A DNA stretch of 64,000 nucleotides from Verrucomicrobiota bacterium (GTDB lineage: Bacteria > Verrucomicrobiota > Lentisphaeria > JABSQK01 > JAJFLO01), in assembly GCA_021772615.1 (NCBI GenBank), contig JAJFLQ010000040.1, positions 1 to 64,000 on the forward strand, read 5' to 3'. Below the pieces are notes generated by a model. The model had not been told where the DNA came from, made no database searches, and saw only the letters and a list, made by a program, of their open reading frames with translations. Shown here one piece after another: positions 27,664-38,435 of this stretch (its first letter is position 1; the number at the start of each line of letters is the position of its first letter). Made by a program: the position numbers and the translations under genes.

Positions 27664-27691
27664 ACTATACGAAGCTGCCGCTGATATGCAA
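27664..27691 (-). promoter_or_regulatory. predicted sigma70-type promoter for the secreted protein/Trm112 unit
   Basis: On the minus strand TTGCAT (27686-27691) and TATAGT (27664-27669) are separated by 16 bases. Transcription would start near 27657, giving a leader of about 86 bases before ATG 27571. Confidence 0.5.
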
Positions 27692-27770
27692 TTCCGATCA
27701 GACCGCGATTCAAGCGCGATAATTCGGCGGCGCGGCATTGGATCCCGAACGCGGTCCGGCTTTTGAAAAT

Positions 27771-28523
27771 ATGACTCCAAGGTTTCACATTCGTTGCATT
27801 CTGACCGGCATTTTCGCTGTCGTTCTACTGGCATCTTGCCGGCATAAGTCCCCGTATATAGTCGACGTGCCGAAGTGGCGATTGTTGGGTTCGGACGAAC
27901 CAGGTGTCGAGGACATAGCTCACATTCGCTCCGCGATTACGGAACAGATCGACATACTTAAGGCAGAGCTTACTTCCCAAGAGGTGCACACGCGTCGGCG
28001 CGCCGCGTACGTGGCGGAGTGCGTCGGTACTGCGGCCGCGGGCATGACTTCGCCGCTCCTGGACGCGCTTGAAGTCGAGAAGGATCCCGTCAATCAGGCG
28101 TACTTTTCACGTGCTCTAGCGGAGGTTGCCCCTGACGAGCCGATCCCGCTGGAACGCCTCCGCGCGGTTTTTGCCCGCACTGAGAATGAAATCGTCAAGA
28201 CCTATCTTGCGAGTGCGATCATGACTATTGCCGGTCTGTCAGAAAGTGTGACAGAATTGCAGTACGTTCTGGATCAGCTCAATCCGGATTATGCGTCGGC
28301 GTCGGTCGCTTCAGATCAAGATCGGAATGATCGCTGGGAGCAGCAATGGGGCGCGGCCTACATGATTGCGAAGCTTGGTCCCGCTGCCGCGGCTCTTGTG
28401 CCGGCATTTGAGCGACTGACCGAGCAGAGCTCAGCCCCGCCATGGGTGACGAAACAGGCGTGGTTTACCCTGCGTGCGATCAGTCCGCGTCCGGGGCGTC
28501 CGGGTTATCGTCGACGCCGATGA
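27771..28523 (+). CDS. HEAT-repeat lipoprotein
   Basis: 250 residues. The N-terminus MTPRFHIRCILTGIFAVVLL ends in a lipobox (LASC), so the mature protein should be lipid-anchored. The rest consists of paired helices with HEAT/PBS-lyase-like character (TRRRAAYVAECVG, DPVNQAYFSRALAEV, EIVKTYLASAIMTIAG, WGAAYMIAKLGPAAAALVPA), suggesting a scaffold for protein contacts. Upstream in-frame codons from 27738 have no start signal. The stop overlaps the mutY start (ATGA), so expression is coupled to mutY, which is functionally unexpected. Confidence 0.82.
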   Translation: MTPRFHIRCILTGIFAVVLLASCRHKSPYIVDVPKWRLLGSDEPGVEDIAHIRSAITEQIDILKAELTSQEVHTRRRAAYVAECVGTAAAGMTSPLLDALEVEKDPVNQAYFSRALAEVAPDEPIPLERLRAVFARTENEIVKTYLASAIMTIAGLSESVTELQYVLDQLNPDYASASVASDQDRNDRWEQQWGAAYMIAKLGPAAAALVPAFERLTEQSSAPPWVTKQAWFTLRAISPRPGRPGYRRRR

Positions 28524-29638
28524 CCGCGCTTGCAGAGAAGCTGGCAAGCTCGGCTCATTTCCTTGTCCCTCCACTCATCGTGTGGTTCCGCAGCAACCGC
28601 CGTGAACTGCCGTGGCGGATACAGCCGTCACCATATCGCATCTGGGTCAGCGAATTGATGCTTCAGCAAACGCAGGTCGTTACGGTAATCCCTTATTTTG
28701 ATCGCTTTATTGCGCGTTTTCCCAACATTGCCAGTCTTGCGGCCGCCGATCTCGAAGATGTGTTGAAACTCTGGGAAGGCCTCGGTTATTATTCCCGGGC
28801 GAGGCGTCTTCACGAAGCCGCGCGACAGCTGACGGAAGCACGCCGCGAGTTGCCGCACACCTACGCGGACTTATTGCGACTTCCCGGAGTTGGCCCGTAC
28901 ACGGCTGCCGCCATTGCGAGCATTGCATTCGGTGAACCGGTTGCCGTTGTTGACGGCAACGTTGCCCGGCTGTTTTCCCGTGTCTGGGCAATCACGACGT
29001 CTATTGATACGCCGGTGATGAGGCGCGACTTGCGTGATCGTTTGCAGCTCCTTCTCGACGGTGTGGCGCCGGCCGAGTTCAACGAGGCCGTTATGGAACT
29101 GGGCGCGTTGGTATGTCGCCCGCGGAACCCGGATTGCGATAACTGTCCGCTGCGTGATCAGTGTATTGCCCGTCGGGACGGGCTTACACATGACCTGCCA
29201 CGGCGACGGAAACGCGCCGACGTCCCGCTGCGTCGCCTAGTTGCCGCAGTTGTACACAGCGAGGGAGAGGTACTCATCGCGAAACGTGCACCCGACGCGA
29301 TGCTGGGCGGACTTTGGCATTTTCCCGATGCAACGTCGACGTCGAACGCCGCTCTTGAAACGATTCTTCCGGGGCTGTTTTATGAACGTCTCGGCGTGTC
29401 GGTAACAGCAGGACGGTCCTACCGTTGTATTCGGCACGCTTACTCGCACTTCAAGATAGATCTTACCGGGGTTGATTGCACATTGAGCACAACCCGGGCC
29501 GTTGTGAAGTGCGATCTGGCCGGGGCTGATTCGATCCGCTGGGTTACTGTCGCGCAATGTGAACGGTTGCCGTTCGATCGTGCATCATTAAGACTGATTG
29601 ATCAAATCAAACAACGGCATCATCAGAATTCAAGTTGA
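28520..29638 (+). CDS. mutY: A/G-specific adenine DNA glycosylase
   Basis: Removes adenine mispaired with 8-oxoguanine. 372 residues. The catalytic core shows SELMLQQTQVVTVIPYF (catalytic Glu), WEGLGYYSRARRLHEAA, the helix-hairpin-helix LLRLPGVGPYTAAAIASIA and VVDGNVARLFSRV with the essential Asp. The [4Fe-4S] ligands follow as C-x6-C-x2-C-x5-C in CRPRNPDCDNCPLRDQC. The C-terminal half is the NUDIX-like 8-oxoG recognition domain (VLIAKRAPDAMLGGLWHFP). ATG 28520 overlaps the preceding stop. The 3' end overlaps the convergent gene by 16 bases. Confidence 0.97.
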   Translation: MTALAEKLASSAHFLVPPLIVWFRSNRRELPWRIQPSPYRIWVSELMLQQTQVVTVIPYFDRFIARFPNIASLAAADLEDVLKLWEGLGYYSRARRLHEAARQLTEARRELPHTYADLLRLPGVGPYTAAAIASIAFGEPVAVVDGNVARLFSRVWAITTSIDTPVMRRDLRDRLQLLLDGVAPAEFNEAVMELGALVCRPRNPDCDNCPLRDQCIARRDGLTHDLPRRRKRADVPLRRLVAAVVHSEGEVLIAKRAPDAMLGGLWHFPDATSTSNAALETILPGLFYERLGVSVTAGRSYRCIRHAYSHFKIDLTGVDCTLSTTRAVVKCDLAGADSIRWVTVAQCERLPFDRASLRLIDQIKQRHHQNSS

Positions 29639-32400
29639 AGCAACTCTGCGTGCAGGCTGCGTATCTCATTGTCATCAGGATAGGTTCTTAGATACGCCTC
29701 GATCTTTTCACGAAGAAACGGCACGTAGGGCACCTGAACAAAGCAGTTTGTCAGCTTGCGGTAGTCCTCGAATAACTCCTTGATGAACCACGATTTCTTG
29801 TCCTTGGTGTCGGCCCCTTCGTAATTCTTCGGCAACGCTGCCATGTCATACGACCGTGACCATGGCGTCTGAATGTACCAGCGGTCGTTATGAATGATAT
29901 TGATGATTGACATTCGCTCCGTAAGCGGCGTCTTGATGTGAAAATGTTTGAAGTAGCGAAAAAAATCGTCGGGAGTTTTGCCGTCAATCGCGTCGAAGAA
30001 TGGGAATCTCGAATGTTTGCGTGGTTTCAGGCGCTGGTCGATTTCCAGCGGTAATTCAGGTGTTTTTTGGACAAAGAGCTGTTTCGGCGCCTCGAATTCG
30101 ATAAACGGAAACGTGTCGCTATTCTCGAATGCTCCGTATTTCTCGAGGACTTCAGTGATGACACCGGTATCGGCAACATGGCGCAGGATAATCTCCTCGA
30201 AACTGTTTATCCGGATCTTCGACAAATCATTCTTAAGTTCGGCGAATGCCTGGCGACTCCGTTCGAAGTCGATTGCCAGCGGAGCGTCTTTATATGCCGT
30301 GATCATGAGGTCGTTCTGTCCTGAATACCAGGCGTCGAGGTGCGGAAAAACCTGTTTGAGGGTGTAGAGGACGGACAGCAGAATCTCATCTGACGTCTCA
30401 TAGACCTGAAGCCATTGGACGAACGTCCCACCGGGGTTCAGACTGTCGACGACCTGTTCGTAGTATTCCCGTGAAAACAGGTTGCCGATTCCCGATATCC
30501 ACGGGTTTGACGGCTCATTGATGATGAGGTCATATTTTTCCCGATTTAGATTCAGATACGTTTTGGCGTCTTCAACGTGCATGTTGACTTTCGGATCATT
30601 CAATAAATCACCGTTCACCGACTCGAAATATGGCAGTGTCTCGACAACCTCACGCGAGATTTCTACGACATCGACGACATCGACCGAAGCGGGCAGGGTG
30701 GTGACGTGCGCGGTTGTGCCCGTTCCGAGCCCAACGACAAGTACACGTTGAGAACCGGGCTTAATCAGAAGCGGAAGTACGCCCAGCAGTGATTGCGTGA
30801 TCAGGTCGCCGTTGATGCTCGTACTTGCGTCTGCCTTGCCGTTGATGTACAGCGTACGGTTCTCTACGCTCTCCTGTTCGGTAACTACGATTGATGCTGT
30901 AACACCCTGTTTCGCGGTCACAATACGATAATCCGAGCGCGCGTCGTCGGCGAAGGCTTGGTACGTGGTGTAGTCCTGACTATACGAATGGCGAAAGACC
31001 GACATAAGAAAGAGTTTCTGATCGAACTGCGGCGACGTCAGGTAAATGCCGGCCACGACCGAAAACGCAGCTGCAGCAATGCCGATCCGGAATGCGGGCG
31101 TGCGCGTTACGACCGGCAGCAGAGCCAGAACGATTACCAAGTTTATTCCCAATCCCAGGAATATCGTATTCATGATGCCGATCGCCGGCATGATCACCAG
31201 ACCGGTGAGCAACGCCGCAAGGATGGTGCCGAATGTATTGCATGCAAAAAGCGTGCCGATTCTTTCACCGACATTTTTAACATTCGTCAACGCAGCGTTG
31301 CCCAGCACCGGGAGTATCATTCCGGAAAACAGGCTCACCGGGAACAGGACCGCAGCGCATATCACGGCTTTCAGGAGCGAAAATACGTAGAAAGTTGTGT
31401 CCGTGTGTACGAGGGACTGCGAGCACACGGTGAAGATGTAGGGCAGGACGTTAATAAGCGGGAGTGATAGTCCGACCGACAGGATCAGTATCACTTCCAA
31501 CACAACCACGGTCAGGAGCGCGTCACGTATCCGATCGATAAACGCAGAGACAATGATACTCCCGACGGCGATTCCCAGAATAAACACAGCCAGCATCAAC
31601 GAGAACGAGTATGTCGATGATCCGAGGACATTCGAGAGGATGCGGATCCAGACCACTTCGTACAGCATGGCCGCCAAACCGGAGAGAAATGCAGCGGCAA
31701 GCAAAAAGGCGAAGGCGCTGTCTGGTCGTACCTCGCGGTCGGTTGCCAACATCGGAGCGGGCGGTTCGACGGGTACCTCTTCTTCCGTCAGCACATGGTG
31801 GCGAATTGCGTAGGCGATCAGTGCGATCAGAATATTTATCGCCGCGGCAAGGAACATCGAAAGTTTCAAGCCGCACACGGCCACCAGAAAAAATCCCGAT
31901 ATGATGCAGCCGAATGTAGCGCCGAGGCAATTGATGCAATATAGCTGTGACAGCGTTCTGCCGGAGCCCGCTTTCGAGCGAATCATGATTTTTGACAGGA
32001 CCGGCATCGTTCCGCCGATCAACGTTGCCGGACCTGCCATGATCGCGAACGAGATACAGAATTTCGCGATCAGCACGATCGTGAATGGCGTCTCGTTGTC
32101 GATAATATGGACATAGCTGAACTCACCGAGCTGCATGAGCCCCGGAAAGACCAGGGCAAAGAATCCGATACCCAGCTCGAGCGCTGCGTACAGCAACAGC
32201 AGATTCGGTATTCGCTCAGCGAGCTTGCCGAATATGTGGCTGCCAATTCCCAGGCCCAGCATAAACGTACTCAGGACAATCGCCTGAGAATATGCGCCGG
32301 CGCCCAGGAACAAGGCCATGTACTTTTCCCAGATAATTTCATATACCAGGGCGGTCGCTCCTGACACAAAAAACATCGTCATTAATACAAAGCGTAACAT
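29623..32400 (-). CDS. fused MFS-like membrane protein / spermidine-synthase-like methyltransferase fold
   Basis: 925 residues. The N-terminal 450 residues form a large polytopic membrane domain with two related halves: ATALVYEIIWEKYMALFLGA and LAAMLYEVVWIRILSNVLGS are internal repeats. Residues about 480-740 are a spermidine-synthase/SAM-dependent domain: RVLVVGLGTGTTAHV (554-565), DVVEISREVV, and NEPSNPWISGIGNLFSREYY. The usual catalytic Asp of polyamine synthases is replaced in this family, so the activity may differ. The C-terminal part has no recognised domain. This fused architecture is widespread in environmental bacteria, with no proven function. It stands alone on the minus strand. 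Confidence 0.9.
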   Translation of the reverse strand: MLRFVLMTMFFVSGATALVYEIIWEKYMALFLGAGAYSQAIVLSTFMLGLGIGSHIFGKLAERIPNLLLLYAALELGIGFFALVFPGLMQLGEFSYVHIIDNETPFTIVLIAKFCISFAIMAGPATLIGGTMPVLSKIMIRSKAGSGRTLSQLYCINCLGATFGCIISGFFLVAVCGLKLSMFLAAAINILIALIAYAIRHHVLTEEEVPVEPPAPMLATDREVRPDSAFAFLLAAAFLSGLAAMLYEVVWIRILSNVLGSSTYSFSLMLAVFILGIAVGSIIVSAFIDRIRDALLTVVVLEVILILSVGLSLPLINVLPYIFTVCSQSLVHTDTTFYVFSLLKAVICAAVLFPVSLFSGMILPVLGNAALTNVKNVGERIGTLFACNTFGTILAALLTGLVIMPAIGIMNTIFLGLGINLVIVLALLPVVTRTPAFRIGIAAAAFSVVAGIYLTSPQFDQKLFLMSVFRHSYSQDYTTYQAFADDARSDYRIVTAKQGVTASIVVTEQESVENRTLYINGKADASTSINGDLITQSLLGVLPLLIKPGSQRVLVVGLGTGTTAHVTTLPASVDVVDVVEISREVVETLPYFESVNGDLLNDPKVNMHVEDAKTYLNLNREKYDLIINEPSNPWISGIGNLFSREYYEQVVDSLNPGGTFVQWLQVYETSDEILLSVLYTLKQVFPHLDAWYSGQNDLMITAYKDAPLAIDFERSRQAFAELKNDLSKIRINSFEEIILRHVADTGVITEVLEKYGAFENSDTFPFIEFEAPKQLFVQKTPELPLEIDQRLKPRKHSRFPFFDAIDGKTPDDFFRYFKHFHIKTPLTERMSIINIIHNDRWYIQTPWSRSYDMAALPKNYEGADTKDKKSWFIKELFEDYRKLTNCFVQVPYVPFLREKIEAYLRTYPDDNEIRSLHAELLQLEF

Positions 32401-32446
32401 TGTCAGTCCGGATAGGATTTACTTAACTTAACTGTTACTCAAGTTT

Positions 32447-32581
32447 GTGAAAAATTGAGGCGTATCAACGCAACTCTAGCCAGAAACCTCGACATACCGG
32501 CGGGTATGCCTGTGAATGTTTGCACGATCCGCGCGCAGCGGGACTTCATAGCGTTATGCCGCTCCACTCACAATTTTTCAC
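32447..32581. repeat. widely spaced inverted repeat upstream of the MFS/SpeE-like gene
   Basis: GTGAAAAATTG (32447-32457) and its exact complement CAATTTTTCAC (32571-32581) bracket 113 bases that also contain a CATACC/GGTATG hairpin. It lies between the amidase stop and the start of the MFS/SpeE-like gene. The arms could be two binding sites for one regulator or a long stem. Confidence 0.3.
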
Positions 32582-32592
32582 GGATTCCGGTG

Positions 32593-33669
32593 TTATCTTG
32601 AATCGACGGTATTCGCGCGTCCTGCCAGAGCATGATGATACATGATGATCCCATTGGCAATAGCGACTACCAGTATATGCTGATACCTCGGATTTCCCAA
32701 GCGTGATTCTTCGTCATGGTTCGAAAGGAAGCCGCATTCCAGCAAGACAGCAGGGCAGTGCGCCTCGCGCAGAACCTGCCAGCGGTACGACTTGATACCG
32801 CGATCAACAGCCTGTGTCTGTGTGATGAGTTGTCGATGTATCTCGAATGCGAGACGTGCATTTAACGGTGCATTTTCGTTTCCGGTTACAGTGGTGCGAT
32901 TGACATGATTTTTGCCTGTCGACGGCGCGTTTGGCGGTGTGACAATAAATGTTTCGATACCCATGACACGGTTGTTGTGCGCAGCGTTGCAATGGATGCT
33001 AACGAAAAGGTCTCCGCCCCATCGCATGGCGATATGTCCGCGCTCGGCAAGGGGGATGTAAGTGTCGTCTGTCCGCGTCAGCAAGACCTCGTAACCGCTC
33101 GACTCCAGTATCTGTTGGAGCTGCCGGGCGAGAACGAGGTTCATATCTTTTTCGCGAAAGTGCGAGCCGATCGCACCATTATCTTTGCCGCCGTGCCCGG
33201 CGTCGATAACGATTCTTTTGAGTACGCGTTGCGGGAGAGCGGCATCGCGCAGCAACGGATCAAGTAGCGCCCGAAAATCCACCTCCGAGATCAGTGCGCG
33301 TTCGCCATCAATGATCGGCTTGAACGAGAGGTGAACGCCAAAATTATTAATGGTGCCGCGGCGACTTCCCGCCTCAAGTTCGATGCGGCCGCGGTCGGAC
33401 CACAAGCGAATAGAATTGGACGTTTGGCCAAGGTGCATGCTGTAATAGGTGGCGACATCGTCGAGAAAAAGGTATGAGTTGCCGGCAACGTTTCGTTGAC
33501 GAATCGCAAAGTCATCGGCGATTACGCCGGTGCATGCGGCTGCAAGCCACAGTGTGATGGAAAGGTGGACTGTCGCACTGCTGTACACGGCGTGTACAGC
33601 GGACCGCCGGCATTCGATTCTGGTTACAGGGATTCGTGGCCTTTCAGCCGGTGCAATAATATAGTCCAT
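32593..33669 (-). CDS. N-acetylmuramoyl-L-alanine amidase (Amidase_3) with N-terminal copper-amine-oxidase-N-like domain
   Basis: Cleaves the bond between MurNAc and the peptide in peptidoglycan, normally during cell separation. The catalytic domain starts at about residue 150: RIVIDAGHGGKDNGAIG with zinc ligand His159, Glu173 in REKDMNLVLA, His226 in SIHCNA and catalytic Glu311 in LLECGFLSN; all are present. Residues about 55-140 (YLFLDDVATYY, TINNFGVHLSFKPII, ALISEVDFRALLDPLL) resemble the copper-amine-oxidase N-terminal domain often found before these amidases. A signal peptide lies around residues 32-51, so the real start may be GTG 33588, but no ribosome-binding site decides this. Confidence 0.9.
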   Translation of the reverse strand: MDYIIAPAERPRIPVTRIECRRSAVHAVYSSATVHLSITLWLAAACTGVIADDFAIRQRNVAGNSYLFLDDVATYYSMHLGQTSNSIRLWSDRGRIELEAGSRRGTINNFGVHLSFKPIIDGERALISEVDFRALLDPLLRDAALPQRVLKRIVIDAGHGGKDNGAIGSHFREKDMNLVLARQLQQILESSGYEVLLTRTDDTYIPLAERGHIAMRWGGDLFVSIHCNAAHNNRVMGIETFIVTPPNAPSTGKNHVNRTTVTGNENAPLNARLAFEIHRQLITQTQAVDRGIKSYRWQVLREAHCPAVLLECGFLSNHDEESRLGNPRYQHILVVAIANGIIMYHHALAGRANTVDSR

Positions 33670-33924
33670 GGCGTCGTCTGCTAATGCCCTTGCGTCAACG
33701 GGAACACGCCGGCGTCAGAATGTTTCCGGCACACGTCCCGAAGCGAGTCGCGTTGCCATATCTGTCCCGTAGCGTCAATCATGCGTGAGACATTACAGGT
33801 ACCGGAGGTGACACATGATGATGCCGGCAACGGGTGAGGCGGCAAAAGCGGTGGCCGCGCAAAACGTGCGCCCGGAGGAAAGTCGAATGATTCAGTCGGA
33901 TGACAGGGCAAGGATACGGGCCGT

Positions 33925-34629
33925 TCAACGATCACTTTGTTTCTTGTCGTCTTTCTGCCGTTTGTTGCAGTCCAGAAGATAATCGACTACGAGGTCGTGG
34001 TTTTCGAGGAGGTAGGTGTTTACGATATTGAACATCGGCCGGTACTGCTGCACCTCCGACGACTTCGCCTCGATATCACCGATTATCTGATTGATCTGAA
34101 ACAGAGAACGTTTTGCAAAGATTATACTTGCGTTAATATTGTCAAATGTGCCGTCACCGATGCTCAGCGACAGGTACGAGACGAGACGGCCAAGCTGAAA
34201 CAGGACGCGAATTCCCCAGAAGCGGTCGGCGGGGAGAAGTGCAGATCCGACGATATTGCACCAGCCGAGCGTAATTTGACGAGACTTGGTGTAAACCGGG
34301 CTGGTCTCGAAAAACAGGGCGTCACCCCTTTCAATTCTGTCCAACACCTCCAGTTCGTCGTCGGCCGTATCCGGGTCCATGTCATCGAAATCGTCCGGAT
34401 CGTCCCACCACTCGCTCGAATACTCGACGTCCTCAAGCTGAAAAAAGTTCTGCTTCCCGAGCTTAGCCGCAATAAGTTCCTCGGCGTTTGGAAGGTCATC
34501 AAACCGTTCGAGCATTCGAAAATAGCGCGATGCCAGGTGGTCGCTGTATTTCAGCGCCGCCTCCCACTCCGACTCCTGCCAGGTATCGCTGCTGTCCCAG
34601 TCGGGCACATAGCCGTCGTCAGTTGTCAT
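33925..34629 (-). CDS. acidic cytoplasmic protein of unknown function
   Basis: 234 residues with no signal peptide or membrane helix. The N-terminal 100 residues are very acidic and Trp-rich (WDDPDDFDDMDPDTADDELE). The rest is predicted helical (GWCNIVGSALLPADRFWGIR, FQLGRLVSYLSLSIGDGTFDN) with a basic C-terminus. I recognise no family. It lies 31 bases downstream of the eno stop on the same strand, so it is probably co-transcribed with enolase. A conserved lineage-specific gene is the best description. Confidence 0.75.
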   Translation of the reverse strand: MTTDDGYVPDWDSSDTWQESEWEAALKYSDHLASRYFRMLERFDDLPNAEELIAAKLGKQNFFQLEDVEYSSEWWDDPDDFDDMDPDTADDELEVLDRIERGDALFFETSPVYTKSRQITLGWCNIVGSALLPADRFWGIRVLFQLGRLVSYLSLSIGDGTFDNINASIIFAKRSLFQINQIIGDIEAKSSEVQQYRPMFNIVNTYLLENHDLVVDYLLDCNKRQKDDKKQSDR

Positions 34630-34660
34630 AGGAATAAATTATCGAGCAGATTAAAGAACG

Positions 34661-35995
<1,335 letters not shown>

Positions 35996-36180
35996 TCAAA
36001 CCTCGGTGACAAGCGGCCTCAAAAAGGATCGACCGTTCGAATGGCAATTCAAATCATATCATGCCATAGTAGTGCCGTACTCCCTTTAAGATAGTTATTA
36101 TATCGCCGTTTTACTACATGTGTTTTTGGTATTTACCGGGAATATCGCCCGGCGCCACGTACTGTGCAAGGAACAAACCC

Positions 36181-37377
36181 ATGTCAACCGCCATAGAACG
36201 CATCATCGACGCCGTCAGTCGTGGCCGGATGGTCATCGTGATTGACGACGAACATCGAGAGAATGAAGGAGATCTCGTGATGGCCGCCGAGAAGGTGACC
36301 CCAGCTGCCGTCAACTTCATGGCGCGCCATGGCCGCGGTCTCATCTGTGTCCCGATCACCGCGGATCGTGCCGCAGCGCTAGATCTATCGCTCATGGCGA
36401 CGACACGGGATCGGTTCAACACGGCGTTCACTGTATCGGTCGATGCGCGGGACGGTATCACGACTGGAATTTCGGCGCATGACCGCGCCAGGACGATTGC
36501 GGCGCTCGCCGATCCGGGCTCGGTGCGCCGGGACTTTGACGTCCCCGGGCACATATTCCCGCTCATCGCAGATCCCGGCGGCGTCCTCATTCGCGCGGGA
36601 CACACGGAGGCGGCGATCGACCTGGCGCGCCTGGCCGGCTGCGCCGCTGCCGGTGTTATCTGTGAAATTCTGAACGACGACGGTTCAATGGCGCGGCGCG
36701 CGGAGCTCGAGGCGTTTGCTGCGGCGCATGATATGCCGATTTGTACGATTAAAGAGTTGATCCGATATCGGCAGAAATCCGAATGTCTCATCAAAAAAAC
36801 CGGTACCGTAAAGATTCCTACGCGGTATGCGGATGACGATTTCGACCTGCATTGCTATGTTTCACGTACGGACGATAGTGAGCACATTGCTCTGACATAC
36901 GGCGATGTCGCCAATCAGAAGGATATCATGGTGCGAATTCATAGTGAGTGCCTTACCGGCGACGTTTTTCACTCGGCGCGCTGCGACTGCGGCGACCAGC
37001 TTGAGGCTGCGCTGGAAGCAATCGTCTCGGAGGGCCGCGGTATTCTGATTTACTTAAGACAGGAAGGACGAGGTATCGGCCTTATCAAGAAGATCCAGGC
37101 ATACACGCTGCAGGATCAACAAGGGCTGGATACAGTAGAGGCCAACGAGATGCTGGGTTTCCCGCCGGATTTGCGCGAGTACAGTGTCGCGGCTCAGATT
37201 CTCAAGGATCTCAAGGTTGATCACATTCGCCTGATGACCAATAATCCGATGAAGCTAACAGGAATACGAGAGTGCGATCTGCGTATTTCAGAGCGCGTGC
37301 CTCTTGTGGTACCGCCGCAGTCCCGCAATCGATTTTACCTGAAAACGAAAAAAGAGCGCATGGGGCATCTGCTGTAA
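36181..37377 (+). CDS. ribBA: bifunctional DHBP synthase / GTP cyclohydrolase II
   Basis: Makes the two precursors of riboflavin: dihydroxybutanone phosphate from ribulose 5-phosphate and the pyrimidine from GTP. 398 residues. The N-terminal RibB domain has DDEHRENEGDLVMAAEKVTP and HGRGLICVPI. The C-terminal RibA domain keeps the zinc cysteines in HSECLTGDVFHSARCDCGD, then YLRQEGRGIGL and GLDTVEANEMLG, so both halves look active. ATG 36181 has AAGGA eight bases upstream. It heads ribBA-ribH-nusB-ftsY. I looked for an FMN riboswitch in the 230-base leader and saw none of its conserved elements. Confidence 0.97.
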   Translation: MSTAIERIIDAVSRGRMVIVIDDEHRENEGDLVMAAEKVTPAAVNFMARHGRGLICVPITADRAAALDLSLMATTRDRFNTAFTVSVDARDGITTGISAHDRARTIAALADPGSVRRDFDVPGHIFPLIADPGGVLIRAGHTEAAIDLARLAGCAAAGVICEILNDDGSMARRAELEAFAAAHDMPICTIKELIRYRQKSECLIKKTGTVKIPTRYADDDFDLHCYVSRTDDSEHIALTYGDVANQKDIMVRIHSECLTGDVFHSARCDCGDQLEAALEAIVSEGRGILIYLRQEGRGIGLIKKIQAYTLQDQQGLDTVEANEMLGFPPDLREYSVAAQILKDLKVDHIRLMTNNPMKLTGIRECDLRISERVPLVVPPQSRNRFYLKTKKERMGHLL

Positions 37378-37454
37378 TTCGGACGAGGCCGCCCGTAAAC
37401 CGCAGGCCGGATCCGTGTTTCAGGGTTCCATACCAATTACCAGGAGCGACGACT

Positions 37455-37949
37455 ATGGGCAGGGGTGAATTCACGACCGTCGAAGGCGCATTGACAGCGG
37501 CCGGCTTGAGATTCGGCATCGTCTGTTCACGGTTCAACGATTTTTTTGTATCGCGGCTGCTTGAGGGCGCTGTCGATTGTATTACACGCCACGGCGGCGC
37601 CACCGACGGCATCACCGTGGTTCATGTTCCCGGATCGTTCGAGATACCAGCGGCGGCACAGCGTCTTGCACGTAGCCAAATGGTCGATGCTGTCATCGCA
37701 CTGGGTGTGATCATTCGGGGAGAAACCAGCCATGCAGACCACATTGCAGGACAAGTGGCAGCCGGCCTCGGCAGCATCAGCCTTGATACCGGAATACCCG
37801 TAATCTTTGGTATCGTAACTGCTGAAACAGTCAACCACGCCATCGAACGCAGTGGCTCCAAGGCCGGCAATCGCGGTGTCGACGCGGCCCTGGCTGCGAT
37901 AGAAATGGCCAACGTGCTGAAGCAACTCGACGGCCCGGCATCGCACTAA
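37455..37949 (+). CDS. ribH: 6,7-dimethyl-8-ribityllumazine synthase
   Basis: Condenses the two RibBA-derived intermediates into lumazine, the penultimate step of riboflavin synthesis. 164 residues. Seen: FGIVCSRFNDFFVSRLLEGA, VPGSFEIPAAAQRLA, ALGVIIRGETSHADHIAGQV with the catalytic His, and IPVIFGIVTAETVNHAIERS, all in normal spacing. ATG 37455 has AGGAG nine bases upstream. It lies 77 bases after ribBA and two bases before nusB, a classical ribH-nusB pair. Confidence 0.97.
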   Translation: MGRGEFTTVEGALTAAGLRFGIVCSRFNDFFVSRLLEGAVDCITRHGGATDGITVVHVPGSFEIPAAAQRLARSQMVDAVIALGVIIRGETSHADHIAGQVAAGLGSISLDTGIPVIFGIVTAETVNHAIERSGSKAGNRGVDAALAAIEMANVLKQLDGPASH

Positions 37950-37951
37950 CG

Positions 37952-38431
37952 ATGCCCGACCGGATCAAAGACCAACGTTTGCCGCTGCGGCGGAAGTCCC
38001 GTGAGTGGGCGCTCGGCCTGCTTTACCAGGCCGAGGTTCGCGGCGAAGCGCTGGCGCCGGACGACCACGCTTACCTGCCTGAGCAGATTGCCGGGATTGA
38101 TGCCGATATCGGATCCCGTGAGATCGCAAAAATCCAGGCGTACGTACGCACGATCACTGATGGTGTACAGGAGAACCTCGACGAAATTGACCGGATCATC
38201 CAGCAGTACTCGTCGAAAAAGTGGACGCTGATGCGTATGTCTTCAATCGATAGGAATATGATCCGCATCGCGGTTTACGAGCTGCTCTTTGCGAAGGATA
38301 CGCCGCCCGCTGTCATTATTAATGAGGCGATCGAGATCGGTAAAGTATTCGGTACTGAGGAGTCGGGCAAATTCATAAACGGCATTCTCGACACCATTCG
38401 GAAATCTGCAGTAGCCGACACGAAGCCGTAA
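37952..38431 (+). CDS. nusB: transcription antitermination factor NusB
   Basis: Binds boxA RNA together with S10 and promotes antitermination in rRNA operons. 159 residues. The helical NusB fold is recognisable from LRRKSREWALGLLYQAEVRG near the N-terminus. The conserved C-terminal half reads RMSSIDRNMIRIAVYELLF, PPAVIINEAIEIGKVFGTEES and GKFINGILDTI. It begins two bases after the ribH stop and is followed after four bases by ftsY. Confidence 0.96.
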   Translation: MPDRIKDQRLPLRRKSREWALGLLYQAEVRGEALAPDDHAYLPEQIAGIDADIGSREIAKIQAYVRTITDGVQENLDEIDRIIQQYSSKKWTLMRMSSIDRNMIRIAVYELLFAKDTPPAVIINEAIEIGKVFGTEESGKFINGILDTIRKSAVADTKP

Positions 38432-38435
38432 GCGT

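Noticed and set aside
32700..32730. GGTTCGAAAG resembling a tRNA T-loop
   Set aside because: It is inside the amidase coding sequence and no acceptor or anticodon arm fits around it.
33815..33982. 55-codon + ORF with a strong GGAGGTGA ribosome-binding site
   Set aside because: The signal is good but the second half is antisense to the 33925 gene, the sequence has low-information Arg/Ala content and it matches nothing else in the window. Kept here as a possible but unsupported gene.
36114..36794. 226-codon minus frame opposite ribBA
   Set aside because: Antisense shadow rich in Ser/Arg/Ala; ribBA is unmistakable on the other strand.
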